In this document: one piece after another, positions 38,701 to 50,968 of the stretch
Numbering within the stretch: the stretch's first letter is position 1
Layout: the number at the start of each line of letters is the position of its first letter
NCBI GenBank assembly: GCA_027186245.1
Contig: CP114488.1
Coordinates: 1,562,501-1,626,500, forward strand
DNA length: 64,000 nt
Direction of reading: 5' to 3'
DNA from: Coriaria nepalensis
Lineage: Eukaryota; Streptophyta; Magnoliopsida; Cucurbitales; Coriariaceae
Made by a program: the position numbers and the translations under genes
The notes under the pieces: model-generated
Seen by the model: the letters and a program-made list of their open reading frames with translations, nothing else
Told to the model about the DNA's origin: nothing
The model's database searches: none

Positions 38701-38946
38701 TTGTTTCCAAGGAATTACAGAATTCTGTCCTCCAAAGAACAAAAAAATCGTAAAAAGTAGGAAGAGTAAGCATATCGAGAGAGTACCAGTGAAATTGCAG
38801 AACTTGATATTGGCCTGTGCACGGTCGGCAAAAAAGTCAGCGTTTCTAGGGTTTAAACTAACGGCCTGGGTATAAAGTTTGATGGATTGTTCAAAATTAT
38901 CGTCCACAAATGCTTCCTTAGCCTGCTCCGCGAGTTCATACGCCAT
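35734..38946 (-). CDS. SGT1: SGT1 co-chaperone (TPR-CS-SGS)
   Basis: Ten exons: 38946-38787, 38528-38459, 38190-38066, 37726-37588, 37153-37057, 36964-36899, 36545-36407, 36273-36185, 36060-35956, 35841-35734, summing to 1098 nt, or 365 residues, the usual SGT1 length. SGT1 works with HSP90 and RAR1 to stabilise NLR immune receptors and binds SKP1 of SCF ubiquitin ligases. The TPR domain covers about 1-118 (LAEQAKEAFVDDNFEQSIKL, NPRNADFFADRAQANIK). A variable linker with SSASSQPTVPPITVEEL follows. The CS domain runs from YRHEYYQKPEEVVVTIFAKG through HFQPRLFGKIIPDKCRYEV to HWVSLEY. The SGS domain starts YPSSKPRILDWDKLEAQVKK and ends with GMELRKWEY. Introns are GT-AG. It is convergent with PIAL2. 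Confidence 0.95.
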
Positions 38947-39093
38947 TGTTTGAGCTTCACAAAGAAAACTTTACTGGAGCAGATGGAGAATCGACACAGA
39001 GAGAGATTGAGATCGAGAATTTCAGAGAGCGTGTCGCTCGGGGCGTAGAAGACACAGACGGGTTGAAACGAAGATGAAGAGACTGATGATATA

Positions 39094-39112
39094 GGGGGGG
39101 GGGGGGGGGGGG
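39094..39112. repeat. Run of 19 consecutive G residues upstream of SGT1
   Basis: Nineteen G in a row (C on the SGT1 sense strand), about 150 bases upstream of the SGT1 ATG and probably in its promoter or 5' UTR. Such a run can form a G-quadruplex and is also prone to sequencing length error. Confidence 0.9.
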
Positions 39113-39945
39113 AGAAAAAAAAGGTTAATTACAGTTTTAGTCCGGTATAGTTCATTTTTTACAAATTTATCTCTGCCTAATCTCAGGGCAAATTTGTAGT
39201 TCCTATATAATAAGTTATGATCAATTTTTTAATCCACAGATCTTACATAAAGATACTCATAACATCTTTATATATTATTAAAAAAATATTTATTATTTAT
39301 TTATCTTTTAACTTTTTTATTATTTTTACTTTCTTCTTTAATTCCACCCACTCATTTGTAATACATGAATTAATTATTATATATATTCATATTATTTATA
39401 TATATATATATATTTAATATATAAGCTCAAAGTAACCGTTTTGAGAATATATTTCATCTTATATTTAAAAAAAATTATAAAATTATTATATAATTTAGAT
39501 AGATAAATTTCTCTAATTTTTAATTAGTTTTGAAATTAAATTAATTATTTTATATATTCATATTATTTATATATATAAAAATTTAATATGTAAATTCAAA
39601 GTAACGATTTGATTTATAAGCGAACATGTTAAAAATATATTTCATTTTATATCTAAAAAAAAATTATAAAAAATTATTATATAATTTCAATAGATAAATT
39701 TCTCTAATTTTTAAATGGTTTTGAGATTAGAGACATAAATTTCAACAATTTCCTCGTTGCTTCTCCTTTTGTATTCAACATTTACAATAACCATCTAATA
39801 CGCTGCAAGATTAAACAAGTCTCAATCATGTTTTTTCTTATAACTTTGACCATAGCGATGATAGCTCATATCATCCTCATTGTATGATTTAGTAGTTCTT
39901 GATAATTAATTATATATGAGAAATATATGAAAACCTATAATAATC

Positions 39946-39986
<41 letters not shown>

Positions 39987-40039
39987 CCTAAATTCAAATT
40001 TTATAAGGATTCGCCTTTCAAGAAATTTATACATATATT

Positions 40040-40400
40040 CAGGGACGGATTTACAATAGGGGAAGCTGCCCCCATAAGCCCCAAAAATTATTTCAAAACT
40101 TTTAGAGGTATATTTTAAACTTTTAGGGGTAAAATTTATAATTTTAAACTTTCGTACCCTATAATTTTGAATTTTAAACTTTTATTCTCTGTTAAATTTC
40201 ACTATTTTAGATTTTAGTAATTAATTCTTCTACCATAACTTTTTCAAAATTTAAGTTTTTACCCCTATTAAATTAAATATATTTTTTTTATATACAATAT
40301 TACCTTCTAAAACTTTTTATAAATATATAATTTACGTTTACCATACTACTCTTGCACCCCATTAATCTTTTTAAATTTACTATATAATATGCTCTCACTA
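40040..40400. mobile_element. Possible fragment of a CAGGGACGGAT-type element
   Basis: CAGGGACGGATTTACA at 40040 resembles the CAGGGGCGGA start of common plant hAT-like non-autonomous elements. It is followed by GGGGAAGCTGCCCCC and repeated TTTTAAACTTTTAGGGGTA-like sequence. No matching inverted terminus or target duplication was found. Confidence 0.3.
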
Positions 40401-41077
40401 TATCGAGATCTAAATATATATTGAAAAAAAAGAATACACAGCCAATTATTTGTAGTTTAGTCCACGTTGTACACTATAGTGAGTCAATAATGTTATTATT
40501 TATATGTTTGTTTTTTGGCATGTGTGTATTTTATTGCTTGTAAGGTTTGATTTGCAATTGGGTATACAGGCCTATACGGTATGACAATGATTTACGAATG
40601 ACTTCTGTATCTCACTCTTCACTCAACCGTGATCATGATCTCTTTCACGTACGCACCGCCGCTCAAAAGGCATAAAGCTAGTAATTGATGCATGTTAAGA
40701 GCATGAGATCTAAGAACATGATCGATAATTGATAGTTAGTTTATTTCTTGAAACCCTAATCTAAATTAGTTACACAAGGATCGATCTACCTTTTGTAAGC
40801 AAGATTGGATCTCTAATCGTCAAACACCCATTGGATGCAATTTGAAATCTTACCTAAATTTCAGTTTATTTTAATTCTAATTTAAATTGTTTAACTGTAT
40901 ATTGATTACCTTACGTATAGAATAGATATAAAAACCACTAAATCTATATCTCGTATCAAGATCTTAGGTATGAATTCTATATCAAGATCAAGACCTTACA
41001 TGTTGATTACCTTGCGTTTATATCATGCAGATGTAGACAGGAAGACTTATACCATGCATGGATGCTAGCTACAGCTC

Positions 41078-41085
41078 TATAAATA
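41078..41085 (+). promoter_or_regulatory. TATA box of the former GH9 gene
   Basis: TATAAATA lies 57-64 bases upstream of the codon that replaces the lost start (ATA, 41142). This is a textbook plant TATA placement retained in front of a dead gene. Confidence 0.5.
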
Positions 41086-41141
41086 GCAGAACCATGAACC
41101 CATATGGAAACCAGCAACTTCAAACACAGAGTTAAGAAGAC

Positions 41142-43552
41142 ATAGGGCTTTATACTAGTCTACTAGTTTTGGTTATTGTCCTCTATACTCATGTCCTAAC
41201 AAACTATGGTGGAAGCTTAGCCATGGAGGATAAAACACAAAATTGCGCTCTTCAAGCCGTTAACTACGGCGATGTGCTTACCAAAGCCATATTCTTCAAA
41301 TGACAACGGTCAGGCAAATTGCCGGTAAATCAAAGAGTTAAATGGAGAGGAGATTCTGCGCTTTTGGACGGCCAACCCTAAAATGTACATATAATTCATA
41401 ATTTATCGATCAATATATAACATCATCAGTATCACCTAATCTGAAAAAGACAATGAGAATCGAGTGCTAAAACATATCGCATGCAAAAATAACAATCTTT
41501 AATTTCTGGCGGATGAATTTGAAAGGAGGGTACTATGAAGCGGGTGATAACGTGAAGTTCGTTTGGCCGATGTCGTTTTCGGTGAGCTTATTGAGTTTGG
41601 CTGCCAACGAGCACAAGAAGGAGATGGCTTCTGTGAAGCAGCTTGTTTATCTTCAAAACGCTGTTCGTTGGGGTGCTGATTTTATCTTGAAAACTCATAC
41701 TTCACCCACCACACTCTACACTCAGGTCCCTAGCTCTTATTTCAACACTATTTTATATTGTTTTTGTTTTGCAACTGCAGTTTGAGCAAACTAGATAGAA
41801 GAAATTAATTTGATTTTCGGCGACGATAGAAGAGGTGGTGTCAAGATAACAGTTATAAATAGTTATCAACTCCCACAAAAGTGTATTTTATGTGAAATTA
41901 CCGACGGCTCTAGAAGCTTACTATGTTCTTTGGAAAAAAAAAAAAAGGTTGGTGATGGAAATGGTGATCACAATTGTTGGGAGCGCTCAGAGGATATGGA
42001 CACTCCTAGGACACTATACAGAATCACTTCCAGCTCTCCAAGCACTGAGGCAGCAGCTGATGCATCTGCTGCACTTTCTTCTGCCTCTCTTGTCTTCAAA
42101 GGAGTTCATTACAACTACTCCTCAAATCTATTAGCCCATTCACAATCTGTAAGACTTCATTTTTATTTTATTTATTTCTTAATTTAATGGTTTAATTTTG
42201 ATTTGTTAATTTTACTCTTAGCTCTTTGAATTTGCTGACAAGTATAGAGGATCTTACCAAGCTTCATGCCCATTCTACTGCTCCTACTCATGCTATCAGG
42301 TACTTAATAATTCATGAGAAGAATGAGTATCAAATAGATAGAACGAGAATCGTTGAAATAATGAATCAAATAATGTTTGCATAGAAATATAATAATAAAT
42401 ACAAGAATTAAATTTACATATATTTTTTTGATTTTCGACATTATTACTCTCGAAGTAGGTAATGAGAAAAAATAAATTTTTGCTTACTCAATGAATCAAA
42501 AAGTGAGTTATTTCATTTTATAAAATAAATGAAATATAAACAGATGACAAAAATTGAATCGATTCTATTTCTTGATTTCACAAAATCATAACCAAACGAA
42601 CTATAAGTATAAAAGTCCACAATTTGAAACTCCAATTTATCTCGAACACGGATCAAATTCAAGGTGACCGAAAATAACAAATACTTGAACTATGTCACAG
42701 GCAAATCAAAGATGGAGCCAAGCTGTGTCCGAGTTCAGTTGGGATAACAAATTTATTGGTGCTCAAATTTTACTCTTAAAAGTATATATAGATCGAAATC
42801 GAAATTTGGATTCTCTAAAGTTCTTTATTGTAGTAAATAAATCACTTTAATCTATTTACATAGGAATTCTATAACCGGAAGAAGGATTTAAACAAGTATA
42901 AGAGCGATGCAGAGTCATTTATATGTGCAATAATTCCAGGGAGTAACTCCCTTCAAATTCACACTACACCCGGTATATATAACATTTCTTATTATCTATA
43001 ATTTTAATACCTTTCTTATAATGGCAGGGGGTCTTCTTTACATAAGGGACAGTTCTAATTTGCACTATGTTACAAGCTCAACCATGCTTCTATTCCTTTA
43101 TTCCAATGCCTTGAATATTGCTCGTTCAAGTGAAATTCAACGTGGCTCGGTAACTTTTTCAACTTCTCGAATCAGAGCCTTTGCAAAATCATAAGTAAGA
43201 AAGTCAAAAAATTACATCCAACTTGATATACATACATTAGGAAACAATCCAATGAAAATGTCATACATGGTTGGGTATGGGAATTGGGAGCAAGTACTCA
43301 TCCCAATTACACCACGGAAGCTCATCAATCCCTTCAATAAAAGCCCACCCAGCAAAAGTTAGCTGCAACGAGGGCCAGTCCAAATACTACTCTTCTAGTG
43401 GGCCCAACCCAAATACTAATAATGTGGGTGCCATTGTTGGAGGCCAAGATTCAAATGACCAATTTAAGGATCTGAGATCGGATTATTCTCATTCCGAGTC
43501 CACTACTTATATGAATTGCTATTTTTCTGGGTTCAATTGCTGCCTTGCTTAG
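41142..43552 (+). pseudogene. GH9 endoglucanase (cellulase) pseudogene
   Basis: Ordered pieces of a plant GH9 endo-1,4-beta-glucanase are readable across frames: NCALQAVNYGDVLTKAI, RSGKLPVNQRVKWRGDSALLDG, KGGYYEAGDNVKFVWPMSFS, WGADFILKTHTSPTTLYTQ, DHNCWERSEDMDTPRTLYRI, FEFADKYRGSYQASCPFYCS, FSWDNKFIGAQILLL, KSDAESFICAIIPGSNSLQI, GGLLYIRDSSNLHYVTSSTM, NNPMKMSYMVGYG and VGAIVGG-DSNDQFKDLRSDY. Lesions: the start is ATA (41142) before an open signal-peptide frame; TGA at 41301 where the family has Gly; a frameshift near 41512; loss of the exon for DELLWAAAWLYKA; frameshifts near 42706 and 43278; and HHR changed to HHG in the active-site HHRGSS motif. A GH9B gene like Arabidopsis CEL5 is the likely source. 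Decay looks moderate and recent. Confidence 0.88.
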
Positions 43553-44010
43553 TGAAAGCAAACAAGTGTCGTGTATGTAATATTGTAATTTTTGGTAAAG
43601 AAAATGTGGAATTAAATTTACATTATAGTTTTAGTCATTACATAAGACAAAATAGAGTGATTAGTGTTGATTGTATATGGTAGCGCAAAGGAATAATGAT
43701 TATTAATGACATTAAGGAATTATGAGTGTAGAGAACTTAACTCTACATGCTTCATAATGGAATAAAGAAAAATAAAGTTATAGACAAAATATATCAATTT
43801 TTTAATGTTTTGGGGAAATATATATACTTTTACATACATGAAGGAGCTAAGTTTATTTATTAAAATTTCAGGGTAGGTAAATCAAGTTTACTAAAAATTT
43901 AAATTGAAAATCCTTAACTACGTCATCATAAAATGTTTCAGTCTATTCTTTTCATTTTCGTTAGCGGTAGATTCAAATTGGAAGTTCACTCGCACGCTAC
44001 GAAACTGAAA
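43553..44010. other. Short intergenic region and SPO11-2 5' flank
   Basis: About 460 AT-rich bases between the GH9 pseudogene and SPO11-2. An in-frame upstream ATG at 43933 would add 26 residues to SPO11-2 but matches no family sequence. Confidence 0.5.
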
Positions 44011-46426
44011 ATGGAAGGTGAATACGAATCGTCGATGAAGTTCTTCTCCGATCAGCATCTCTGCTACGCCGATATCCTCTCTCCAAACGAAGTAACTGAT
44101 TATCAGCATTATCATTTTCTCAATCCTCTTTATTCATCGTCTCAGATCTAACTATCGATGCAGGTTTTAGCGAGAATCCAGGTAGCGGTGCTGAATTTCC
44201 TCAAGATCCTTAGCTCGCCAGATCCTGCAATCTCAAATCTCCTTCTGGTATTCCTACTATTTCGTCAATTAATTTCACTTTCAGATCGGTACTTTTTTGT
44301 ATTTTTATTTTTATAACTTTCAGATTCGTACTTATCTGTTTGGTTGCCGAGAAATATGAAGAAAACAGAAAATGGAATAAGATATTTTTTTAATGTGAAT
44401 CTGAAACAGTTCGTTTGTTATCTCTGTTTCAATGAGCAGGTTGATCGGACATCCAGCAACAGCCGAGTGAGTAAAGGACTTTTGACGGAGGTCTCGTGGA
44501 TTTTCCTATCACACTCCTCCTGCACAAGGTCTCTGATGCGAGCCAACGCAGCTAGATCGTTTGTTAGAGGTTATCCAATTTCAGATTGTCTACTCTGCAG
44601 CCAGATTTTGAGTTGGCTGTTTTGGCTTCGATAATTAGCACTTGAATTTGTTACAGTATGGAAGGCGATGGAAATGTGCTCCCAGATTCTGCATCAAGAA
44701 AAGCGAGTAACACAGAGGGAGCTCTTTTATAAGTTGCTCTGTGATTCTCCGGATTGTTTTGCTTCTCAATTGCAGGTCAATAGGACCATTCAAGGTCACA
44801 ATCATCCATCTATTCATCTCTTAGTGCTTTTCATCATAGAGAAAGTTTCTTCCATTTTTTGAATCCATTAAATTGTTTTCGGCTTATTGAAATCTGGATT
44901 ATTGTTGTTATAGACGTTGTAGCATTGCTTCGATGCAGCCGTTACAGCCTTGGAATCATGGCATCTAGTCGAGGACTTGTTGCTGGCCGTCTGTTGCTGC
45001 AGGCATGTTTTGTGATCTTTCACCTTTGTTACCTTCATATTGTCTAATCTGGTAGCTTGGTTGAATTCATTTCAGTAGAGCTATCTTACTATAGAACTTC
45101 AGGATTAATTTACAGTTAATTTTTTTGACACAAGCAAGCCCTTTTTTAGCTTCATTAGGTGTACTAATAACGAGTTATTCATTACCACCATAGTTTAGCA
45201 TCAGTTCTAGTTTTGTTGCAATGCCTATCATTTAAAATGTCCATTACTAACAATTTTTACATTACCGCTGTACCTGTTTTCACCACCCTCTATCTCTATG
45301 ATTTTCTTGCTGGATGGATAACATTGATATTGTGGGACTTTCTGATGGAATATGTGTAGGAGCCGAACCAAGATGCTGTGGACTGTGCTGAATGTGGATC
45401 TTCTGGGCATGCTATTTCTGGTGACTTGAACCTGTTAGAGAAGTTAAGTTTCAGGACTGATGCTCGGTACATAATTGTAGTAGAGAAGGTAGGCAGTCTT
45501 TTCATTTCAGTTTGAAATCTGCAATTCATGACAACCTGAAAATATATTTGGTTTTGTGGCCTGTATAGCATGCAATATTTCAGCGGCTGGCGGAGGATCG
45601 CGTTTTCAATCAGTTTCCAAGCATTATTATCACAGCAAGAGGATATCCAGATATTGCTACAAGGTAGCTCTTTATCTATAGCTCCTTATGAAAGAATCGA
45701 TACTGCAAAGTGCTATCTATCTATGTTGCCTTTTCATGGTCACAGTCTAAACTCTCAAGTCCCATCGTAGGTTTTTTCTTCATAAACTGAGCAGAGCATT
45801 TCCTAACCTACCAGTTATTGGACTTGTTGATTGGTATAGATCCCCTTCACTTGTTACCTCATCACTACGACAAATAGAAACATTAGCAAATAGCAAATGT
45901 CTGTAACTTTTAGATTTCAAAATTTTCAAGGAATCCAGCTGGATTGGCCATACTGTGTACCTTCAAGTATGGAAGCGTAAGGATGGGCCTGGAAGCATAC
46001 AGATACGGTATTTCTTTTGCTTAAAATATGTATCCACTTGTGCAAAAATAGATACAGTGACTACACTATTTTCCTCTACCAGCTTGCAATGTGAAATGGT
46101 TAGGCCTACGAGGGGGTGATTTACAGCTGCTCCCTCAAGAATCGTTGGTTCCACTTAAACCAAAAGACCTACAAATTGCTAAAAGCTTGATGTCTTCTGA
46201 GATCTTGCAGGTACTGTAGCTTAAAAGATAATATATTACTACAATATCTCATCAGGTTTTTCGAACCCTTCACCATACTTGGTATTTGTAGGAGAATTAT
46301 CGAGAAGAGCTCGCATTAATGTTGGATGCGGGCCAGAAGGCAGAACTTGAAGCTCTATACTTCCATGGATATGATTATTTAGGGAAGTACATTGCTAAGA
46401 AAATTGTCCAAGCTAATTACATTTAA
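44011..46426 (+). CDS. SPO11-2: Meiotic recombination protein SPO11-2
   Basis: Eleven exons: 44011-44091, 44164-44247, 44440-44569, 44657-44794, 44914-45002, 45360-45488, 45569-45663, 45771-45833, 45931-46007, 46083-46210, 46292-46426, giving 382 residues (Arabidopsis about 383). With SPO11-1 and MTOPVIB it makes the double-strand breaks that start meiotic recombination. Like topoisomerase VI subunit A it has a winged-helix domain carrying the catalytic tyrosine ([12 protein letters not shown], about Y155) and a Toprim domain with E216 in YIIVVEKHAIF and D269/N271 in LVDWNPAG. Other family-identical stretches: [52 protein letters not shown]. The ATG at 44011 matches the family N terminus ([12 protein letters not shown]). 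Intron 5 starts with GC (CAG/gcatg) instead of GT. DDA1 follows on the same strand. Confidence 0.96.
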
Positions 46427-47656
46427 CATGGATACTACCTTCAGATATAGCATGTGGATTTGGTATATATGTATATATAGAAGTGCTAAAGTGTAAAAGT
46501 ATATAGTAAAAATTTACTGCAGGGGTTTGATTTTAGTTATAGAAAGTGAACTTGGATTTCTATGGATTTCTAAATACTACCTGATATTCTGCTTTCGGGG
46601 GAGTACCAGAAATATTTTTTTTCAAGCTTTATCTAACTTTAGTGCTAGGGTAAGAGAGAGCTTCATGATAGTCAACTTATTGTTTACTAATCAATATAGT
46701 TATATACATTATCTGTGTGACAGTAGAGTGCTTATTTTATTCATGATATCAAAAGACATCGAACCTAAATTGAAGCCCGAATTTAGGTCAATACCTAACA
46801 GAGCAAGCTATCTAATTAGGTCAGCCTTTTTCTATAATAATAGAGAAAAACTGGGGGTGGAGATTAATCGAGATTATACGACTTTATTTATCAAATTATA
46901 AAAATAATATGAATATTACTCCTTTACAAATTTCTTAATCCAAACATAACTAATTAGTAAAAATTTTACCGATGGATTATAGGAGGAAATAGCGGTGTGA
47001 CATTATCATCCTGGCCCCTCTTGAATCCTACACTTACTGATTTTAAGATCTATATAGATTTATTGAACATTTAATGGTTTCAATTATGAAAATAAGTAAA
47101 AGCATTGCAAGCTTATATCTTCAAAACTGACATTGCAAAGGATTTTATTCAAGATCATAAAAAATTGATGCAAATTCGTATTATCTTATGAAAGTAGAGT
47201 ATTTGAGATGGTTTCGATGAAATTGCATCTTATTGATTTCATGAGTTAGATAGATTCTTAATATAGAACCACTCGTAATAACTTATTACATGACAATTGG
47301 AATTTATTGGCTAGAGGCATTTACCAAAATTGCCGTTTGAGTAATCTGTTTGCACGGAAGTTTCCCACGAGGAAATTGATAGTCATTGCTAATGACTACA
47401 GTCATTGTAATATTTCATATCAACCTCAAAAATAAGTACTCACGCAAAATTGTTGACGTAACCCAACAAGGAATATGTATTTCGCATACATGACTCCAAA
47501 GCAGGTATTTATGACATTTATCACATTAATCGTGTGCCAACTCATGGTGGTGTTGTTGCCTCCCCTAGAATCGGACCTTGTCTTGTGCTAATTGCTCTCT
47601 CCCTCTCTTTTATCTGTCTGGATTCTTGCGTGCCCGTCATTGTAAGCAGCATTTTC
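46427..47656. other. Intergenic region SPO11-2 to DDA1
   Basis: SPO11-2 3' flank and DDA1 promoter. The 124-codon frame at 46527-46901 is AT-rich without family resemblance, and I do not support it as a gene. Confidence 0.5.
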
Positions 47657-48973
47657 ATGGGGTCTATGCTCGGCGACTTGCCCTCTTATGACCCTCACAA
47701 CTTCAGCCAGCTCCGTCCCTCCGATCCTTCAAAACCTTCTGTAAGTTTTTAATTAATATTTTTTCAAATCTCATAAAACCCAGTTTCTGTATTGTTTCTT
47801 TAACCCATTGACCATGAAAAGCTGTGATTTTTATTTGATGATTCTGGAATTCTTCACACAATATCTGGGTATTTTGAGAAATTGATTTTTTGGGGGTATT
47901 CCCATTTGTTTTGTTTTTACTCTTTTCCGTTGATTGTATGTATGTTAATTACATAGTTAGAGAATTGAATTGAAGTGTGAAAACACCCCTTTGTGTAGTT
48001 TCTGACTTCTATGCCTCCTTTTTTTCTCCGTTTAGAGGTTTGATTTAGGAAGATTCTTCGATCCTGCTGTTTGGCTCTTTGTTCAACTCAATGACTAAAA
48101 TGTGCCAAGTGATCAGTTAAACTTGGTATTCCAAAGTAGCTTGATTTTTATCTTAGGAAATTCACACTTTCAAGTTCAAGAACAAGATGAACAGATCCTT
48201 TTTGTTTTTTTGTTTTTTTGTTTTCTCTCTGGTGAACCATATTCTTAGGGATAGGTGGTTGAACCATATTCTTAGGAGTTGGAGATTATGAGCATGTAAG
48301 CTATGGTTTGAAAAACTATGGGGAACACTTGAAAGAAGAGAATTTGTTTCCTTACAATTCAACCCATTCACTTGAGTGTCCTTATTAGTCAGTATAATGA
48401 TGATTATTGACACATTTACTTGGTTGCTATATCACTGCTAAATTGAAGAACAAAAATTGGAGCATATTGTGAAGCCGATGCCCTAGTATTTGGAATAGAT
48501 GCATTTTTCGGTACCTTCTTAGAAGAAAATTTTCTTTTATCTGGTGCAGAAAATGAACCCTACAACCTATCGACCTACTCACAACCGAACTAATCCACCT
48601 CCTGATCAAGGTAATAACAATGAATCGACTTGAGAAATTTTCTTTTTTCCTTGCAATTCGTACCATATTTTAACTCCTCAATTGCTGAATTCCTTGAAAT
48701 ACTCTTTAACTTTATACAGAGATAAAGACTGAAGCCAGAAACATACTTATAAGACACATATACCAGCGATCTGAAGAGAAGGTTAGAGAATTGTTTTAAT
48801 TAATTAATTACTTGATAGTAAGAAGTTAAGTAGAAATTCAAATGCATCGAAATTATCTTTGTTTTGGGTTTTCTGGGGGGCAGTTGAGACCAAAAAGAGC
48901 GGCGCCGGAAATTCTCATACCCGAGCACGGAAGTAAACAACCACGAGCATCTACCATGGATACTTCATACTAA
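47657..48973 (+). CDS. DDA1: DET1- and DDB1-associated protein 1
   Basis: Exons 47657-47740, 48550-48610, 48720-48781, 48884-48973 give 98 residues. DDA1 is a small substrate-receptor subunit of the COP10-DET1-DDB1 complex on CUL4 ubiquitin ligases; in Arabidopsis it promotes degradation of ABA receptors such as PYL8. Recognition is by the conserved [56 protein letters not shown] and a basic tail. The frame is open upstream to an ATG at 47534, but the family begins [10 protein letters not shown], so the ATG at 47657 is chosen. All three introns are GT-AG. Confidence 0.93.
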
Positions 48974-50295
48974 AGGTTTTGAAAGATCAGATGCCTCATA
49001 GATTTATCAAAGGAAAACGAAAACATCTCTCTCATGATCATGTTGGATTAATAGCTCATGGCTATATTGTATATGAAAAGTTTTTTACACAGGAAGATCG
49101 AAAACATTATAAATGAATGGTACAGTTTGATTTGTTTCTCGACATGATCGAGCGAAAGTTGCTTGGTAATTATCACATATTTTCTGCAAGATATGTTTGT
49201 GTTTTGAGTCTTACGATACTTGCTAACTTGCTTTAGAAATTCTGTTTGCTTCAGAAAATAGAAAATGAAAATAAATTATATTCAGTGTCACCCTTAAAAG
49301 ATAACTCTTTGTCTCCAAACTTAATCAGCTCAGCATTAGCCTCGGGAAAAGTGGTGCAAATGAGGCCTTGGCAAAGTGGAAGCCAGTGAGCTTCCCTTTC
49401 TCTAAGGCATTGGCTTGGATCCTCTCAACCTCAGGAAAAAGAAGAAACTCCCTGCCATTCCTCTTTGAGCCGAAGAAGCTACAAATAAAAAGACTAATTT
49501 TCCTCTTCAAACTATCAATTGCTTTCAATGTAGCTTTCTTCTCGTATTAAGACAGCTAAGTGCCTTTTCAACATCTAGAAGAGCATCCTCAGCCTTCTGC
49601 TTCAAAGACTTCTCTTAAGACAAGTTGTTTTTTAGAGGCGGCTAAGGAGAGTCAGAGGCTTGTCTTAGAATGCTGAAGAACCCCAATTTCGATATTAGAT
49701 AATTTTTATTAAATATTAATATTAATTACTATTGAGAATTATCTAAGTATTATATTCGATATCTTTAGTCTCTATTAAGCACTAACATAATTATCATAAT
49801 ATTCCACAAACACCAATGCCCATGAGACCGACCACCCAAAATATTTTAGGTGATGAACTGTCATTATCTTTTCAGATCATCAATATCTATTCTTGAAATC
49901 CTATGACAACAAACAATTCATGTCTTAAGCTTTATGTATCTTGAGTCCCAATCTTGAATTGTACATTGTCCTCGATGTAAAGAAATATAAGAATAGTACA
50001 AAATTGCAAAGAGTAAAAGGAAACTCTTTTGAATTCTAGCACTGGACCAAATCACGATCTTTCTTCTCTCCATCTTCACTTAGAAAAATTTTTGTGTGGA
50101 CTGATCTATCTCAACCACACATAAGGTTTAAAAAAAATAGGATCATTTATAATTATATCCATCCAAATTTAAAAATATGATCATCCGATAAAAATTTCAA
50201 ATTATCTATTATATATATATATATATATATATATATTCCTTTAAAGTTTAGTTAAAGCGAACTTGGACACCACCAATTATGGGGGAAAAAAATAC

Positions 50296-50730
50296 ATGAA
50301 AGAATAAACAATTTACTGTGAACATGCTCGAAGTATAGAAAGGGGGGATAAAGGAAAGGATAAACAATTTACTTTGAACATGCTCGAAGTATAGAAAGGG
50401 GGGATAAAGTAGAGATATTCTTATATGAACCGTGGTCTATAAATGATTTATAGACCAGCTCAATAAGAGAGGAATAAGTAAGATGAGTGAATTTTCTTAA
50501 GACAAAAACGCCTCGTGAGTACATGAAAAAAAAAAAAACATAAAAAAAAGGCTAAAGGAAAGAATAAACAGTTTACTTGGAACATACTCGAAGTATAAAG
50601 GAAAGAATAAACAATTTACTTAGAACATACAAGAAATGTAAGCTGAAAAAAAAAATGATACTCGAAGTATGAGGAAGGGAAAAAAAAAAAAAAAGGATAA
50701 AGGAAAGAATAAACAATTTACTTGGAGCTA
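50296..50730. repeat. Degenerate tandem repeat array, unit about 60 bases
   Basis: At least four copies of AAAGAATAAACAATTTACTT followed by GGAACATACTCGAAGTAT and an A/G-rich spacer (near 50300, 50358, 50557, 50598 and a partial near 50703). The first two copies (about 50301-50408) are nearly identical, including AGAAAGGGGGGATAAAG. Later copies are more diverged or truncated. Confidence 0.8.
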
Positions 50731-50968
50731 ACCAGGGTTGGTTCGTTTGTTCTATATATATGTATAGATCGTGTGCGTATACTAATGAATCATAAGCCAC
50801 ACTTTGCTTAACGTAGCTAATTTGGGTTTCGCTCTTTCAATGACTAGCCCGAAGCAAATGGCTGGAATGGTCGACCTCCGCGATATCTTTACTCTCTCTT
50901 CCCCCTCTATCTGTCTCTCTAGCTATATGCTTTATAGTTTCTATTATCATTTCCTGACTTTGTAATAG

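Larger units (their letters stand above)
38947..41141. other. AT-rich intergenic region with poly-G and (AT)n tracts
   Basis: SGT1 5' flank at the left, then very AT-rich DNA. Two similar segments near 39362-39500 and 39540-39690 (TATATATTCATATTATTTATA, then TTTAATATATAAGCTCAAAGTAAC-like sequence) are a local duplication of about 190 bases. (AT)17 lies at 39951-39984. A possible hAT fragment starts at 40040. No gene seen. Confidence 0.5.

Noticed and set aside
43933..44010. 26-residue N-terminal extension of SPO11-2
   Set aside because: In frame, but the family start aligns with the ATG at 44011.
47534..47656. 41-residue N-terminal extension of DDA1
   Set aside because: In frame, but the family begins at the [10 protein letters not shown] methionine and the extension looks non-conserved.
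49325..49650. Minus-strand coiled-coil-like fragments
   Set aside because: Pieces lie in different frames with stops between them and no identifiable parent; noted only as possible gene debris.
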